Assembly: GCF_963665355.1 (NCBI RefSeq)
Contig: NZ_OY762229.1
Coordinates: 1-64,000, forward strand
Length of the DNA stretch: 64,000 nt
Reading direction: 5' to 3'
Source: an uncultured Desulfobacter sp.
GTDB lineage: Bacteria; Desulfobacterota; Desulfobacteria; Desulfobacterales; Desulfobacteraceae
Made by a program: the position numbers and the translations under genes. This document shows, one piece after another, positions 26,964-36,082 of this stretch. Numbering within the stretch: position 1 is the stretch's first letter; every line of letters starts with the position of its first letter. Below the pieces are notes generated by a model. The model did no database searches. It was not told the origin of the DNA and saw nothing but the letters and a program-made list of their open reading frames with translations.

Positions 26964-29617
26964 TTTTTGTCTCCTTTTAAAACCTGTCTGGGGGAAAGTG
27001 ATTGGAAAAATATCTTTTCCCCCACGGTCAATATGGCGGGCAGGACAAAAAGTGTGACCAAGCCCGAGCACGACAGAATCATGAACAGCATGATGCCGGT
27101 TGTCTTGTATGGCACAAGGGATGCGGAAAGCAGCGGCAGAAAACCAATGGCAATGACAAGAACGTTTCTGGTAATGGCCCGGGCCGGTTCATCAAACATG
27201 TAGCTGACCACCCGGGCCCAGTTGCCGGTTTCTTTGTATGCGGTCCTGGCCCGTTCCAGAAAATGGATGGCAAAATCCACGGCCATGCCGATGGACAAGG
27301 CGCTGAGCACGGCAATGGGAAGGTCGTAATCTTTCCCGACCAGTCCTGTCACCCCGTAAATGGCGGCCAGGGTGATGGTCAGCGGCACCATGCACAACAC
27401 GCCCCAGAGCATGGAACCAAACAGGTATGACATCATGATAAAAACAATAAAAAAGCTTCCTGCAAAAGATTTTAAAAAGCCCCATACCAGCTTGCCTTCA
27501 AGTACCAGGTTGATATAGTGAAGCCCTGCAAACCTGTAGGTTAATCCGGCAGGCATGGGGTGGCCCTTGACATAGGCGTTTACTTCGTCAACCAAAGCTT
27601 TTGTGTTGATGCTGTCCCCTGTGGGGAACTGCAGATAGATATTGGCCCGGGTATAGTCCGGGGTGACCATGTGCCATAAATCGTTGGGCCTGTGGCTTTG
27701 CTGGTATTGAAAGTAGCATTCAAAGATACTTTGGGCGCCTTGGGGGACGGCATAGCTTTCAGGGCGGCCGTCGGTGAGTTCCTGGTTGACCTTGCGCACC
27801 ACATCGGCCACGGAGCTTGCCTTGCCGATCAGGCCGGTCTTTTCCAGGTGGGCCTGCAGAGTCGCCATATAGGTAAGTATTTCCGGGCGCTTAAATGGTT
27901 TGCTTTTCTCCTTTTCCAGATCGAAAAAGGCCTGAAGTTCTTCCAGGGTGAACAGGTCTTCTTGGACCGCATTTTCTTTCATTTTTTGAAGATGGCCCGT
28001 TACATTGCCTGAAAACGCCTCATAATAATCGCCGGATTCATGTGCAATGGCTAAAAGATTGTCAGCCACAACAGCAGCAAGATCCGGGGCGTTGGGAAAC
28101 TGGTCTTCAATGGACCGGGCAAATTGCCCAAGCCGTGTGGCAAGATCTTGAATCTGGCCTTCATCAGGGCGTTTACGTTCGGGACCTTCCAGCACCAGGT
28201 AGGCCGTGTAGGTGCCTGCAAAGTGCTTGTTTAAAGCAATATCGGCCTGGCGGATGGGATGGGTCCGATCGAATCGTTTGGCATAATTATCATTGATCCG
28301 TATCTGGCTGATGCCCCAAATGGAGACCATGGTCGTCAAGGCCAGAACCCCAAGAACCGATGCTGCATGGTTGAGGGTCAAACGGCCCAGGGCGGCAAGG
28401 GGCCCCACAAGCAGGCTTTGCCGTTTGTCCTTGGCAGACAGGCCGAAGCCGGCAAAAGCCTTTTCAGGCATCATCATGATACAGGCCGGGACAAAGAGTA
28501 TGGTGATCCCCCATGCAATCATCACCCCGATGCTTAAAAAAAGGCCGAACACCCGTGCCGGGGGGATGGGGGCCAGAGTCAGTGAGAGAAAACCCGCCGC
28601 CGTGGTCAGGGAGGTATAAAGCATGGGGGTGAACAGGGTGGACATCACCTCACATATGGTTTTCTGCCGTCCTTTTTCAGGGGTATAGACATCAAAAAAG
28701 CCGGACAGGACATGTACACTGTCCACCATGGCAATGGACATCAGAAAAATAGGAAGCATGGAGCTTAAAATATGAACCGGGAACCCAAAGGCAATCATCA
28801 TGCCCATGGCAAGGATGATGGAAACCGTTGCAATGATCATGGGCAGGATGATGATCCGCCATTTTCTGAAAAAAATAAAAAGAAGGGAAAAAATAACTGC
28901 CATGGAAAGGGGGCAGGCCGTTTCCATCTGGGTGAACATTTCAACACCCACGGCACCTTCGGCCACAGGAAGTCCTGTGATATGAAACTGCTCGCTGCCC
29001 TGGAATTCTGATATTTTTTTCTCAAGGGCCTTGTACACCCGGTAGCTTAGCAGCTTGTCGGTCAGGGGCAGGTAAATACACAGGGCCCGGCCATCCCGGG
29101 AAATCAGGTGGCCTCTAAGAAGGGGATTGGACAAAGCCTTGTCCCGGATCTCTACGGCTTTGGCCCGGGTAGCCGGCGGTTTTGCCATGAGCCACTCAAA
29201 TTTGATGGTCCCGGGGCCTTGTCGGCTCATGTGGTCCACCATGGACGGGGCCACCATGTCCGCTTCAATCACCCCGGATATGTACCCCGGTTTTTTTTTA
29301 TCAGGCCATTGCAGTGTTTTGGCAAATTGAGTCAATTCATAAATATGTCCCAGACTCTGGGGGTTGAACACCCCGTCAGGGTCCTCTTCGTTGATCACCC
29401 CGATCACCACGGTATCGCTTAAATTAAAACTTTTTTTTGCCTCATTGTGAAACACCCGGGCCGGTTCATTTTTTTCAAGCATGTTTTCCGGATCTGTGTC
29501 CATTTTAACCATGGGAAAAAAGGCAGATGCGGCAAGGGTGATCAGTAGGGTGCATCCCAGTACCAGCCTGTGGTGGGTGACAGAAAAATCAATAATGCGG
29601 TTTTTTAGATGTTTCAT
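26960..29617 (-). CDS. RND/MMPL-family exporter
   Basis: Inner-membrane transporter of 885 residues with two MMPL-type halves. Each half has one helix, a large periplasmic domain and a block of five helices: LSMAVIFSLLFIFFRKWRII and MLPIFLMSIAMVDSVHVLSGF in the first, AVLSALSIGMAVDFAIHFLE in the second. The Asp in MVDSVH and AVDFAIH is the proton-relay position. It is nearest to the hopanoid/lipid-exporting and 'predicted exporter' RND group, not the tripartite drug pumps, and there is no membrane-fusion protein. It heads the operon and carries a palindrome 20 bases before its ATG. Confidence 0.9.
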   Translation of the reverse strand: MKHLKNRIIDFSVTHHRLVLGCTLLITLAASAFFPMVKMDTDPENMLEKNEPARVFHNEAKKSFNLSDTVVIGVINEEDPDGVFNPQSLGHIYELTQFAKTLQWPDKKKPGYISGVIEADMVAPSMVDHMSRQGPGTIKFEWLMAKPPATRAKAVEIRDKALSNPLLRGHLISRDGRALCIYLPLTDKLLSYRVYKALEKKISEFQGSEQFHITGLPVAEGAVGVEMFTQMETACPLSMAVIFSLLFIFFRKWRIIILPMIIATVSIILAMGMMIAFGFPVHILSSMLPIFLMSIAMVDSVHVLSGFFDVYTPEKGRQKTICEVMSTLFTPMLYTSLTTAAGFLSLTLAPIPPARVFGLFLSIGVMIAWGITILFVPACIMMMPEKAFAGFGLSAKDKRQSLLVGPLAALGRLTLNHAASVLGVLALTTMVSIWGISQIRINDNYAKRFDRTHPIRQADIALNKHFAGTYTAYLVLEGPERKRPDEGQIQDLATRLGQFARSIEDQFPNAPDLAAVVADNLLAIAHESGDYYEAFSGNVTGHLQKMKENAVQEDLFTLEELQAFFDLEKEKSKPFKRPEILTYMATLQAHLEKTGLIGKASSVADVVRKVNQELTDGRPESYAVPQGAQSIFECYFQYQQSHRPNDLWHMVTPDYTRANIYLQFPTGDSINTKALVDEVNAYVKGHPMPAGLTYRFAGLHYINLVLEGKLVWGFLKSFAGSFFIVFIMMSYLFGSMLWGVLCMVPLTITLAAIYGVTGLVGKDYDLPIAVLSALSIGMAVDFAIHFLERARTAYKETGNWARVVSYMFDEPARAITRNVLVIAIGFLPLLSASLVPYKTTGIMLFMILSCSGLVTLFVLPAILTVGEKIFFQSLSPRQVLKGDKK

Positions 29618-29637
29618 TTTAACTCCGGTTTAAAAAA

Positions 29638-29652
29638 GTTAAGCAACTTAAC
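29638..29652. promoter_or_regulatory. MarR-type palindrome before the RND operon
   Basis: GTTAAGCAACTTAAC, perfect 6-3-6 inverted repeat, centred 28 bp upstream of the RND start codon. It differs by one base from the copy at 30476-30490 and by three from the one at 30181-30195. Confidence 0.7.
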
Positions 29653-29678
29653 CTTTAGCGCAAAAAAATATGCCGCCG

Positions 29679-30170
29679 TTATTTCCCCGTATTCTCCTGG
29701 TCCCGGGTGGACAAGCGTTTTTCCATGATTGTGCCGATGGATTCCATCAATACGGAAAGAGTGGCGATCTGGGAGATGGAAAAGGATTCAAGGCCGTCAA
29801 TCAAGGTGTTGAAATCCTTGCCGTGAAGCTGTTCATGGATCCGGAAAACCTTTTGGCCCAGATCGGTCAAGGAAAGCACAAACTCCTTGTTGCTGTGCGG
29901 TGACTGCCGTTTTAAAAGATAGCCTTTGTTCTCAAGTTTTTTAACCATCTGGGATGCGCCGCTCTTGGTGATGCCAAAGTGGTCGGCCAGCTGGGTGACG
30001 CTTAGATCCCGGCCCTCTCCCACGGCCTGGATCATGTGGGCTTCCCGGGTCGAGACCTGGTCGCCGTCGTTGCCCACCGGGATGGGCATCTGCTCAATGC
30101 GCTGGTACATGGCAGCGATACGCAACAACTCACGGACCGTATCTCTTATCAGTTCTCTTTTATCTTCCAT
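29679..30170 (-). CDS. MarR-family transcriptional regulator
   Basis: A 163-residue winged-helix regulator. The DNA-binding part is LSVTQLADHFGITKSGASQM with VKKLENKGYLLKRQSPHSN as the wing, flanked by dimerisation helices. ATG 30170 begins MEDKRELIRD; a TTG 12 codons upstream is the other option. It sits between the RND operon and the methyltransferase/TBDR operon. A strong palindrome lies before each of these and a weaker version before its own gene, so it probably represses all three until a small ligand binds. Confidence 0.9.
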   Translation of the reverse strand: MEDKRELIRDTVRELLRIAAMYQRIEQMPIPVGNDGDQVSTREAHMIQAVGEGRDLSVTQLADHFGITKSGASQMVKKLENKGYLLKRQSPHSNKEFVLSLTDLGQKVFRIHEQLHGKDFNTLIDGLESFSISQIATLSVLMESIGTIMEKRLSTRDQENTGK

Positions 30171-30180
30171 GGGCAAAATA

Positions 30181-30195
30181 GTAAAGTGGCTTAAT
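30181..30195. promoter_or_regulatory. weak MarR palindrome before marR itself
   Basis: GTAAAGTGGCTTAAT matches the palindrome at 29638 (read on the other strand) at 12 of 15 positions. It lies 11-25 bases from the regulator start, fitting autoregulation. Confidence 0.5.
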
Positions 30196-30475
30196 CTTGT
30201 TGTCAACAGTTTTTTTTCGGACTTTTCGGGCAGAACAGATTTGGGGGGCTTTGATTGACCGTAGATTTGGGCACATGGACGCAGCTTGTTCGTGCCGGAA
30301 TAAAATTTTTATCATAAAAGACTTGCAAATATAGTTAAGCTTCTGTATCAAGTTGATTAAAAGTTAGGATGTACTTTATAACTTATGCATGAGATATCTA
30401 TCTCTTGCAACTGCTATACTGTGGATTGGTAGAGATTTATATGCAGGATGCTGCATATATTTTTATATTTATTAT

Positions 30476-30490
30476 ATTAAGTTGCTTAAC
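30476..30490. promoter_or_regulatory. MarR-type palindrome before the methyltransferase/TBDR operon
   Basis: ATTAAGTTGCTTAAC, 14 of 15 matches to the reverse complement of the copy at 29638. It ends 20 bases before the ATG at 30511, just ahead of the ribosome-binding site CAGGAGATC. Confidence 0.7.
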
Positions 30491-30510
30491 TAAATATCAG
30501 GAGATCTTAT

Positions 30511-31104
30511 ATGAAAACCACCCATTGCCGTTCCAACGGGCATCATAAAAGGGGCCGGTCAGGTGCCCCGACCAGTTACGCCATCCAGGATGCCGACGCA
30601 CTTTTTGATGTACTTGAACTGAGACCGGGGGATACCCTGGCAGACCTTGGCTGCGGCCATGGAGATTACAGCCTGCGGGCCGCTCAAATGATCGGGCCAA
30701 AGGGAAATGTTTACGCGGTTGACCACTGGCCCGGGTGTGCCGGGGCGCTGGAAGAACAGGCCAGGGAAAAAGGATTGGATAACCTGGTCTGCCTGACCGC
30801 CGACATCCGCAAAGAGATACCGCTCCCTGATGGTTCCGTGTCCGTCTGCCTGCTGTTCACTGTTTTGCATGCCATGGGGTTAAGCGTGCTGGAGACACAA
30901 TTTGGCAAAGAACTTCATCGCATCCTTAGGGCCGGATCAAAGGTGGCCATCCTTGAATTGAAAAAGGAAGAGCAGCCCTTTGGCCCGCCCCTGTCCCAGC
31001 GCCTGGCACCGGACCAGGTTGAAACGGCATTTGCCCGGCAGGGTTTTACCCGCACAAGTCTTACGGATCTGGGGTTTACCTATCTGATGCAACTTCAAAA
31101 TTAG
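30511..31104 (+). CDS. class I SAM-dependent methyltransferase
   Basis: A 197-residue single-domain methyltransferase. Motif I is LADLGCGHGDYSLRAAQ, the acidic residue after strand 2 is in VYAVDHWPG, and VCLLFTVLHAMG and LRAGSKVAILELKKEE follow as motifs IV-VI. The N-terminus is basic and His-rich (HCRSNGHHKRGRSG). It resembles UbiE/MenG-like enzymes in core only. It is the first gene of a four-gene operon with a DUF4405-like protein, a TBDR and a second methyltransferase. Substrate unknown. Confidence 0.86.
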   Translation: MKTTHCRSNGHHKRGRSGAPTSYAIQDADALFDVLELRPGDTLADLGCGHGDYSLRAAQMIGPKGNVYAVDHWPGCAGALEEQAREKGLDNLVCLTADIRKEIPLPDGSVSVCLLFTVLHAMGLSVLETQFGKELHRILRAGSKVAILELKKEEQPFGPPLSQRLAPDQVETAFARQGFTRTSLTDLGFTYLMQLQN

Positions 31105-31116
31105 AGGAGAAAAATC

Positions 31117-31716
31117 GTGTTCAAAAAAACAACCTCATTAACCCTGGCCTTTTCCGGGCTGATCATGCTGGTCACCAGCATTGTTCTTTACTTCGGACCG
31201 GCAGGCCAGGTGGCCCACTTTTGTCCCTGGCAGTTCTGGGGGTTGAACCGCCATTACTGGATGATGCTTCATTTAAATTCCGGCGTGCTCTTTTGCCTGG
31301 CTATGCTCGTCCACACCTGGCTGAACTGGCGGCTTTTAACGGCCTACATGAATTTAAAAAAATCGGGCCTGCGCGGTATTGCATTGGCAGTTTCGCTGGT
31401 ATTAACCCTGTATGTCTGTATTGGCGGCTGTTTCAACCTGTCGCCCATGAAGCAGCTGATCGGGGTGGCAAGAAATTGCCGTATTGCATCCCTGAAAGCA
31501 TACGGATCCCCGCCATACGGCAGTGCCGCGGATTACCCGGTGGCACTGATTGCCGGATATATGGGCTGGAACCCCCAAAAGGCCATGGCCCGGCTTACCA
31601 AAGACCACATAGCCCTTGAATCGCCGGAACAGTCCCTTAATGACCTGGCCTGTGCCAACCATACCACCCTGGGGCATCTGCTTGATGTGATGTGTCCGGA
31701 TTCCAGTGAAAATTAA
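31117..31716 (+). CDS. DUF4405-like membrane protein
   Basis: A 199-residue protein with three hydrophobic segments in the first 110 residues. MLHLNSGVLFCLAMLVHTWLNW places two histidines on neighbouring helix faces, as in the DUF4405/cytochrome b561-like fold that may ligate haem. The C-terminal 80 residues are soluble with three conserved-looking cysteines (ARNCRIASLK, LACANHTT, DVMCPDSS). The gene starts 12 bases after the methyltransferase and ends 20 before the TBDR. A redox role at the membrane is inferred only. Confidence 0.7.
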   Translation: MFKKTTSLTLAFSGLIMLVTSIVLYFGPAGQVAHFCPWQFWGLNRHYWMMLHLNSGVLFCLAMLVHTWLNWRLLTAYMNLKKSGLRGIALAVSLVLTLYVCIGGCFNLSPMKQLIGVARNCRIASLKAYGSPPYGSAADYPVALIAGYMGWNPQKAMARLTKDHIALESPEQSLNDLACANHTTLGHLLDVMCPDSSEN

Positions 31717-31736
31717 AATGGTTAAAGGAGAAAGAG

Positions 31737-33860
31737 ATGAGAATGAAAGTTATTTCAGTGTTGTTCGTTATCGTGGCCATTTCTTTTGGGAATATACCGG
31801 CAGTTCTTGCACAACCCCGACAAGTTCAAAATGAAGAAGAAATTGAAAAAAACCAGGATGCACTGGAAACACAGCAGTTGGAGCAGGTGGTTGTCACGGC
31901 CCGGAAAAAAGAGGAAAATGTCCAGGATGTGCCCATCAGCATGGATGTTTTTTCCGATTCACAGCTTGAAGAAAGAACGGTTCGAAGCATGGTGGATTTG
32001 ATAAAATTTTCCCCCAATGTATTTATCAAAGAAAGCCATGTGGAACATGCTCTGACGATCAGGGGGATTTCATCTTTTAAATCGGCAATTTACTCCCCGG
32101 CAGGTTTTTACGTGGATGATATCAGTTATCCGTTGCACTATACCCAGAACACGGCCCTGTTTGACGTGGAGCGTATTGAGATACTCAAAGGCCCCCAGGG
32201 AACCCTGTACGGCAGAAATTCCGAGTCCGGTGTTCTCAATATTGTCACCCGTCAGCCCGGCAATGAACCGCAAGCATCCGTGTCCGCAGAATATGCAAGC
32301 GATAGCACATACCGTTTCGGGGCAAACTTAAAGCAGCCCATTGTCAAGGACACCCTCTATTTTGGCGGGGCGTTTCAGTTTGATACGTCCGATGGGTATT
32401 TCACAAATATTGCCGACGGCGATGATGAGGTAATGGACTGGGAGCATCTCAATGGCCGGGTCACTTTAAGATGGACCCCGGCAACTGCCTGGGACATTGC
32501 CTTTATCACGGATATACAAAGTGAAAATGACCATGGCGGCGGGTTCAGGTACATTGACGGCCCCTGCGCCACGGATCGTTTTGAGACTCAAAAAGATACC
32601 GACGAGTATGTGGACCAGGACAGCAACAGCCAGAATCTTCGGGTTAAATATAAGGCGGATAATTTTGAAGTGTTGTCCGTGACCAGTATGCTGGACCAGT
32701 CTTTAGATAAACAAAACGATGCCGATGCCTGGAACAGTTCCTCAAATCAAAAATTAAATATTTTCAAGATTGATGAACACCAGTACAGCCAGGAACTTCG
32801 CATCTCATCCACCGGGCCGCGCACCTTTGAATGGCTGGCCGGGGTATATGGTTTTATCGAAGACACCACCTTTGATTTTCAATATGACTGGATTTCCATG
32901 TCAAAGACGATTAAGCATCCGGTCACCGACATTGAGTCGTCGGGCCTGGCCGCTTTCATGCAGGGGACCTATACCCCGATGCAAAAGCTTCATATCACTG
33001 CTGGTCTTCGCTTTGACCATCAAAAAATGGATGGCCGCCAGCATGATGATGTCCAGGGAATCACCAATGACGATTCCCAGACCTGTGATGAAATCCTGCC
33101 AAAGATAGCCGTCAACTATGATATTGCTCCGGACGTTATGGGGTATGTCTCGGCATCCAAAGGGTATCTGGTGGGTGGCTTTAACTGGCTGAACTCTCCC
33201 AACGACGATACCTTTACCTATGACTCCGAATATACCTGGAATTACGAGGCAGGCGTAAAGACGGCCTGGTGCTCCGGGCGTCTGGTGTCCAATCTGTCCG
33301 TTTTCTATATTGATATAAAAGATAAACAGGTGACCGAAACCGACCCGGACACCATGGCCACAACCATTACCAATGCAGCCAAAGCACACGCCCAGGGCCT
33401 GGAGCTGCAATTGCAGGCAAAGCCTTTGACGGGCCTGGATCTGTTTGCAGGTTTCGGGTACACCAAATCAACCTTTGATGATTTTAAAGCCCTTGTATGG
33501 AATGACGACAACACCGCTTTAATTCAAAAGGATTACAGCGGAAATGATTTGACCTATGCGCCCCGGTATACTTACAACCTGGGCGTGCAATACCGTTTTT
33601 TAAACGGCCTGTTCTGCCGGGCGGACTATTTTGGGACGGATAAATTCTACGGAGATTCTGCCAATAAAACCAGTCAATGTGCATACGCAACCCTGAACCT
33701 TAAGGTGGGGTATGAGCAGGAGGGCTTTGATGTCTACCTTTGGGCAAAAAATATACTGGATGAAGAATACCTGACCTGGGTCAACACCTCCGGAAACCAC
33801 ACCATCGGGCTTGACGGGGATCCCAGGGTTTGCGGCGTTACTGTAAATATAAGGTTTTAA
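31737..33860 (+). CDS. TonB-dependent outer-membrane receptor
   Basis: A 707-residue receptor of the FyuA/pesticin-like group. The signal peptide ends near VLAQPRQ; the TonB box is QLEQVVVTARK; plug motifs are ENVQDVPISMDVF, GFYVDDISYP, FDVERIEILKGPQGTLYGRN and GVLNIVTRQPGNE. The barrel ends GVTVNIRF. AAAGGAGAAAGAG precedes the ATG. Members of this group import ferric or other metal siderophores. It lies between the DUF4405-like and the second methyltransferase genes and is presumably under MarR control. Confidence 0.92.
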   Translation: MRMKVISVLFVIVAISFGNIPAVLAQPRQVQNEEEIEKNQDALETQQLEQVVVTARKKEENVQDVPISMDVFSDSQLEERTVRSMVDLIKFSPNVFIKESHVEHALTIRGISSFKSAIYSPAGFYVDDISYPLHYTQNTALFDVERIEILKGPQGTLYGRNSESGVLNIVTRQPGNEPQASVSAEYASDSTYRFGANLKQPIVKDTLYFGGAFQFDTSDGYFTNIADGDDEVMDWEHLNGRVTLRWTPATAWDIAFITDIQSENDHGGGFRYIDGPCATDRFETQKDTDEYVDQDSNSQNLRVKYKADNFEVLSVTSMLDQSLDKQNDADAWNSSSNQKLNIFKIDEHQYSQELRISSTGPRTFEWLAGVYGFIEDTTFDFQYDWISMSKTIKHPVTDIESSGLAAFMQGTYTPMQKLHITAGLRFDHQKMDGRQHDDVQGITNDDSQTCDEILPKIAVNYDIAPDVMGYVSASKGYLVGGFNWLNSPNDDTFTYDSEYTWNYEAGVKTAWCSGRLVSNLSVFYIDIKDKQVTETDPDTMATTITNAAKAHAQGLELQLQAKPLTGLDLFAGFGYTKSTFDDFKALVWNDDNTALIQKDYSGNDLTYAPRYTYNLGVQYRFLNGLFCRADYFGTDKFYGDSANKTSQCAYATLNLKVGYEQEGFDVYLWAKNILDEEYLTWVNTSGNHTIGLDGDPRVCGVTVNIRF

Positions 33861-33899
33861 AATCACATATTATAAACATCGGCTGAAAAGGAACAAATA

Positions 33900-34541
33900 G
33901 TGGAAAAGATAAAACAGATTTTTAATAGCCAACATGCCAATGCCTATGATCAGAAAGCCATGAAGGCCCGATGGCTGGACCCGGCCATTGTATTCGGCAT
34001 GGCCTACAGGTTTGTTAATCCCCAAGAGCGGGTTTTAGATATCGGTATCGGCACCGGCCTGTCATCTGAGTTGTTTTTCAAGGCCGGACTTGAAATCTAC
34101 GGGATCGATTTTTCACACCAGATGCTTGAGTTATGCCGTTTAAAAGAGATGGCACAGGAATTAAAGGAGCATGATCTCTCCCTGACACCCTATCCGTATC
34201 CGGATAGCTTTGCCCACCATGCCGTGTGCACCGGGGTAACCCATATTTTTGAGGACATCACCCCGATTTTTAAAGAAGTCTCAAGGATTATTAAAAAAAA
34301 CGGCGTGTTTGCCTTTGTGGTGGCCCATTGTGATGAGGGTGAAAAGCGGAAAAGACCTGTTAATTCCCATGGAAATCCCCGGAAAGACAATATGCTCATG
34401 TATGGCTATTCTGACAGACATATCAAAACCTTGATGGAAGAACACGGGTTCAGTCCAGTTTATGACCTGCTGTTCAATGCATGCGCCATTGGAAATCAAC
34501 CCGGGCGGTATAAAGCCCGGGTCATCCAAAAGTTGCCGTAA
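33900..34541 (+). CDS. class I SAM-dependent methyltransferase
   Basis: A 213-residue methyltransferase starting at GTG after AAAAGGAAC. Motif I is VLDIGIGTGLSSELFFKAG, then EIYGIDFSHQMLELCRLK, VCTGVTHIFEDITPIFKEV and NGVFAFVVAH. It is unrelated in detail to the methyltransferase at 30511, so the operon carries two different activities. It closes the operon. A perfect ACCCGGGC/GCCCGGGT repeat lies in its last codons (34500-34523) and may act as terminator. Confidence 0.86.
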   Translation: MEKIKQIFNSQHANAYDQKAMKARWLDPAIVFGMAYRFVNPQERVLDIGIGTGLSSELFFKAGLEIYGIDFSHQMLELCRLKEMAQELKEHDLSLTPYPYPDSFAHHAVCTGVTHIFEDITPIFKEVSRIIKKNGVFAFVVAHCDEGEKRKRPVNSHGNPRKDNMLMYGYSDRHIKTLMEEHGFSPVYDLLFNACAIGNQPGRYKARVIQKLP

Positions 34542-34549
34542 GTTCGCAG

Positions 34550-35110
34550 TCTATTTTGTCTTGGCAGTCCTGATAAACTGCACCAGTACCAGGGAGATAA
34601 AGCTGATACCGGATCACGGCTTATACCCGGATTGATGTTGTCCAGAACGACTATAATGGCCGCTTCTTTGAACTGGCCTGCAGCCATGCGTATGAGCGCT
34701 GTGATCAGAAAAAACATTGATGCCACAAGGATGATTGCCCCGCCAGAAGGAACCGGAATTTCCAGTTCTATGGGCAGGATTACGCCAAGAAGGCAGCTGG
34801 CAGTGGAAAAGGCCACCGAGTAAAAGAAAAAGCTTTTCATGAACCGGCTGATGTTCCTGGCCGATGCCGCCGGGATGATGAACAGGGCCTCCACCAGCAC
34901 GGCCCCCACGATCTTGAGGGACGCCACCGTGATAATCGTGATCATGAGAAGGATAAAAACACCCCGATCACCGTGTCCGACGACATTTTGGTCCGGTTCC
35001 GGGTGAAATTCATCAACAACCCGAACAGGAGGCAGAACCCGAACAGGGAGGCGTAAGGTGAGGTGTAAGGCTTTTTGAGCACAATACCGATGGCCACGCC
35101 GGTCAGGGCG
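34550..35110 (-). pseudogene. znuB-like ABC-3 metal permease remnant
   Basis: The minus strand encodes two frame-shifted pieces of a ZnuB/ABC-3 family permease. The first, from 35110, reads ALTGVAIGIVLKKPYTSPYA and on to MSSDTVIGVF. After a frame change and apparent deletion near 34950, the second reads TIITVASLKIVGAVLVEALF, IIPAASARNISRFM and LVASMFFLITALIRM. The 5' portion is missing. Its 5' edge coincides with a copy of the dispersed repeat. ABC-3 permeases import zinc or manganese, which fits the ZinT-like gene nearby. The gene is not functional as it stands. Confidence 0.75.
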
Positions 35111-35126
35111 GCCCATGGCTGTTATT
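35111..35126 (-). repeat. dispersed 55-bp repeat, partial copy at znuB remnant
   Basis: On the minus strand reads ATAACAGCCATGGGC and then passes directly into znuB-like coding sequence. Identical over 15 bases to the start of the copy at 35316, in the opposite orientation. Confidence 0.55.
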
Positions 35127-35505
35127 AGTCACAATCTGCCGATACATTCAAAAATTCCAACAAATATTTTCAACTTTACAATTCATTCTTCCGGTTTCAA
35201 TTGATTATCCAAAAATCAGATGGTTTAGACAAGTAAAGTTAGATTTTCTAAAAAAAAAGGTACTCCTGACAATAAAAAACGGACTTCAGGCAATGCTGTC
35301 ATTAAAATTATATTTTATAACAGCCATGGGCTGACCTGACATATCATCTGCCAGGCTTCGGCATAAATGGCAATCACATAGTTGTTTATAGATCAGGAAG
35401 CCTGAATTGATGCGCAGACTTCATAAAAAAATTTACCATTACGTCAGCACCCGGGAATTACAAAAAAATTAATTTCCCAAATTTTTTAACCAGGAAAAAA
35501 ACACC
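35127..35505. other. intergenic with repeat, no gene seen
   Basis: AT-rich, stops in all frames. It contains the repeat copy at 35316-35362. The first 190 bases are flanked by inverted ATAACAGCCATGGGC copies. The right end supplies the weak ribosome-binding site AACCAGGAAAAAAAC for the truncated receptor. Confidence 0.5.
35316..35362 (+). repeat. dispersed 55-bp repeat, copy 3
   Basis: TATAACAGCCATGGGCTGAC, then CTGACATATCATCTGCCAGG and CTTCGG. It precedes the truncated TBDR gene by 145 bases. Confidence 0.75.
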
Positions 35506-36082
35506 ATGCGAACTCTTATTGCTGTTACCATTTTTATTTCCATCACTCTTTTTTTTGCAGGATCTGTTCAGGCCCATACACAATCTGAAACTGCCTTGGA
35601 AACTATAACAGTTACCGCCCAGAAGCAGGAAGAAGATGTTCAGGGTGTGCCCATGAGCATCAGTGTGTTTAATACCCAACACATTGAGGCGCTTAATATT
35701 GAAGCCATCTCGCAGTTAAGTGATTTTGTACCCAACCTGACCTTATTCGACAACGGCGCTTCAGGCTTTGACAGCCCTTCCATGCGCGGTCTCCATGCTT
35801 TTCTGGATTCCGCAACCGTCTCTACAGGTCTTTTTGTGGACGGCGTACCCATCCTCATGGCCACAGGTTTTGAGGATACCTTCCTGGATATAGAGCGGGT
35901 GGAAGTTCTGCGCGGCCCCCAGGGGACCTTATACGGAAAAAATACGGAGGCAGGGGTCATCAATATCATCACCCGGCAGCCGGACAATGAGTTTCGCGGC
36001 AAAATCGCAGGCGAGTACGGAGAAGATAATAAACAAAAAGTCAACCTCAACCTGGCAGGCCCCATCATGAAAAGGATAAGAA
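35506..36082 (+). pseudogene. truncated TonB-dependent receptor, plug domain only
   Basis: Encodes the signal peptide, TonB box (ALETITVTAQKQ), complete plug (VSTGLFVDGVPI, FLDIERVEVLRGPQGTLYGK and NTEAGVINIITRQPDNEF) and the first barrel strand, then stops matching receptors after NLAGPIMK. Only about 190 residues remain of the usual 650-700. It is very close to the intact receptor at 50721 over this length. After the break, one base out of frame, the sequence matches the start of a different gene on the opposite strand. A product could be made but could not form a barrel. Confidence 0.88.
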
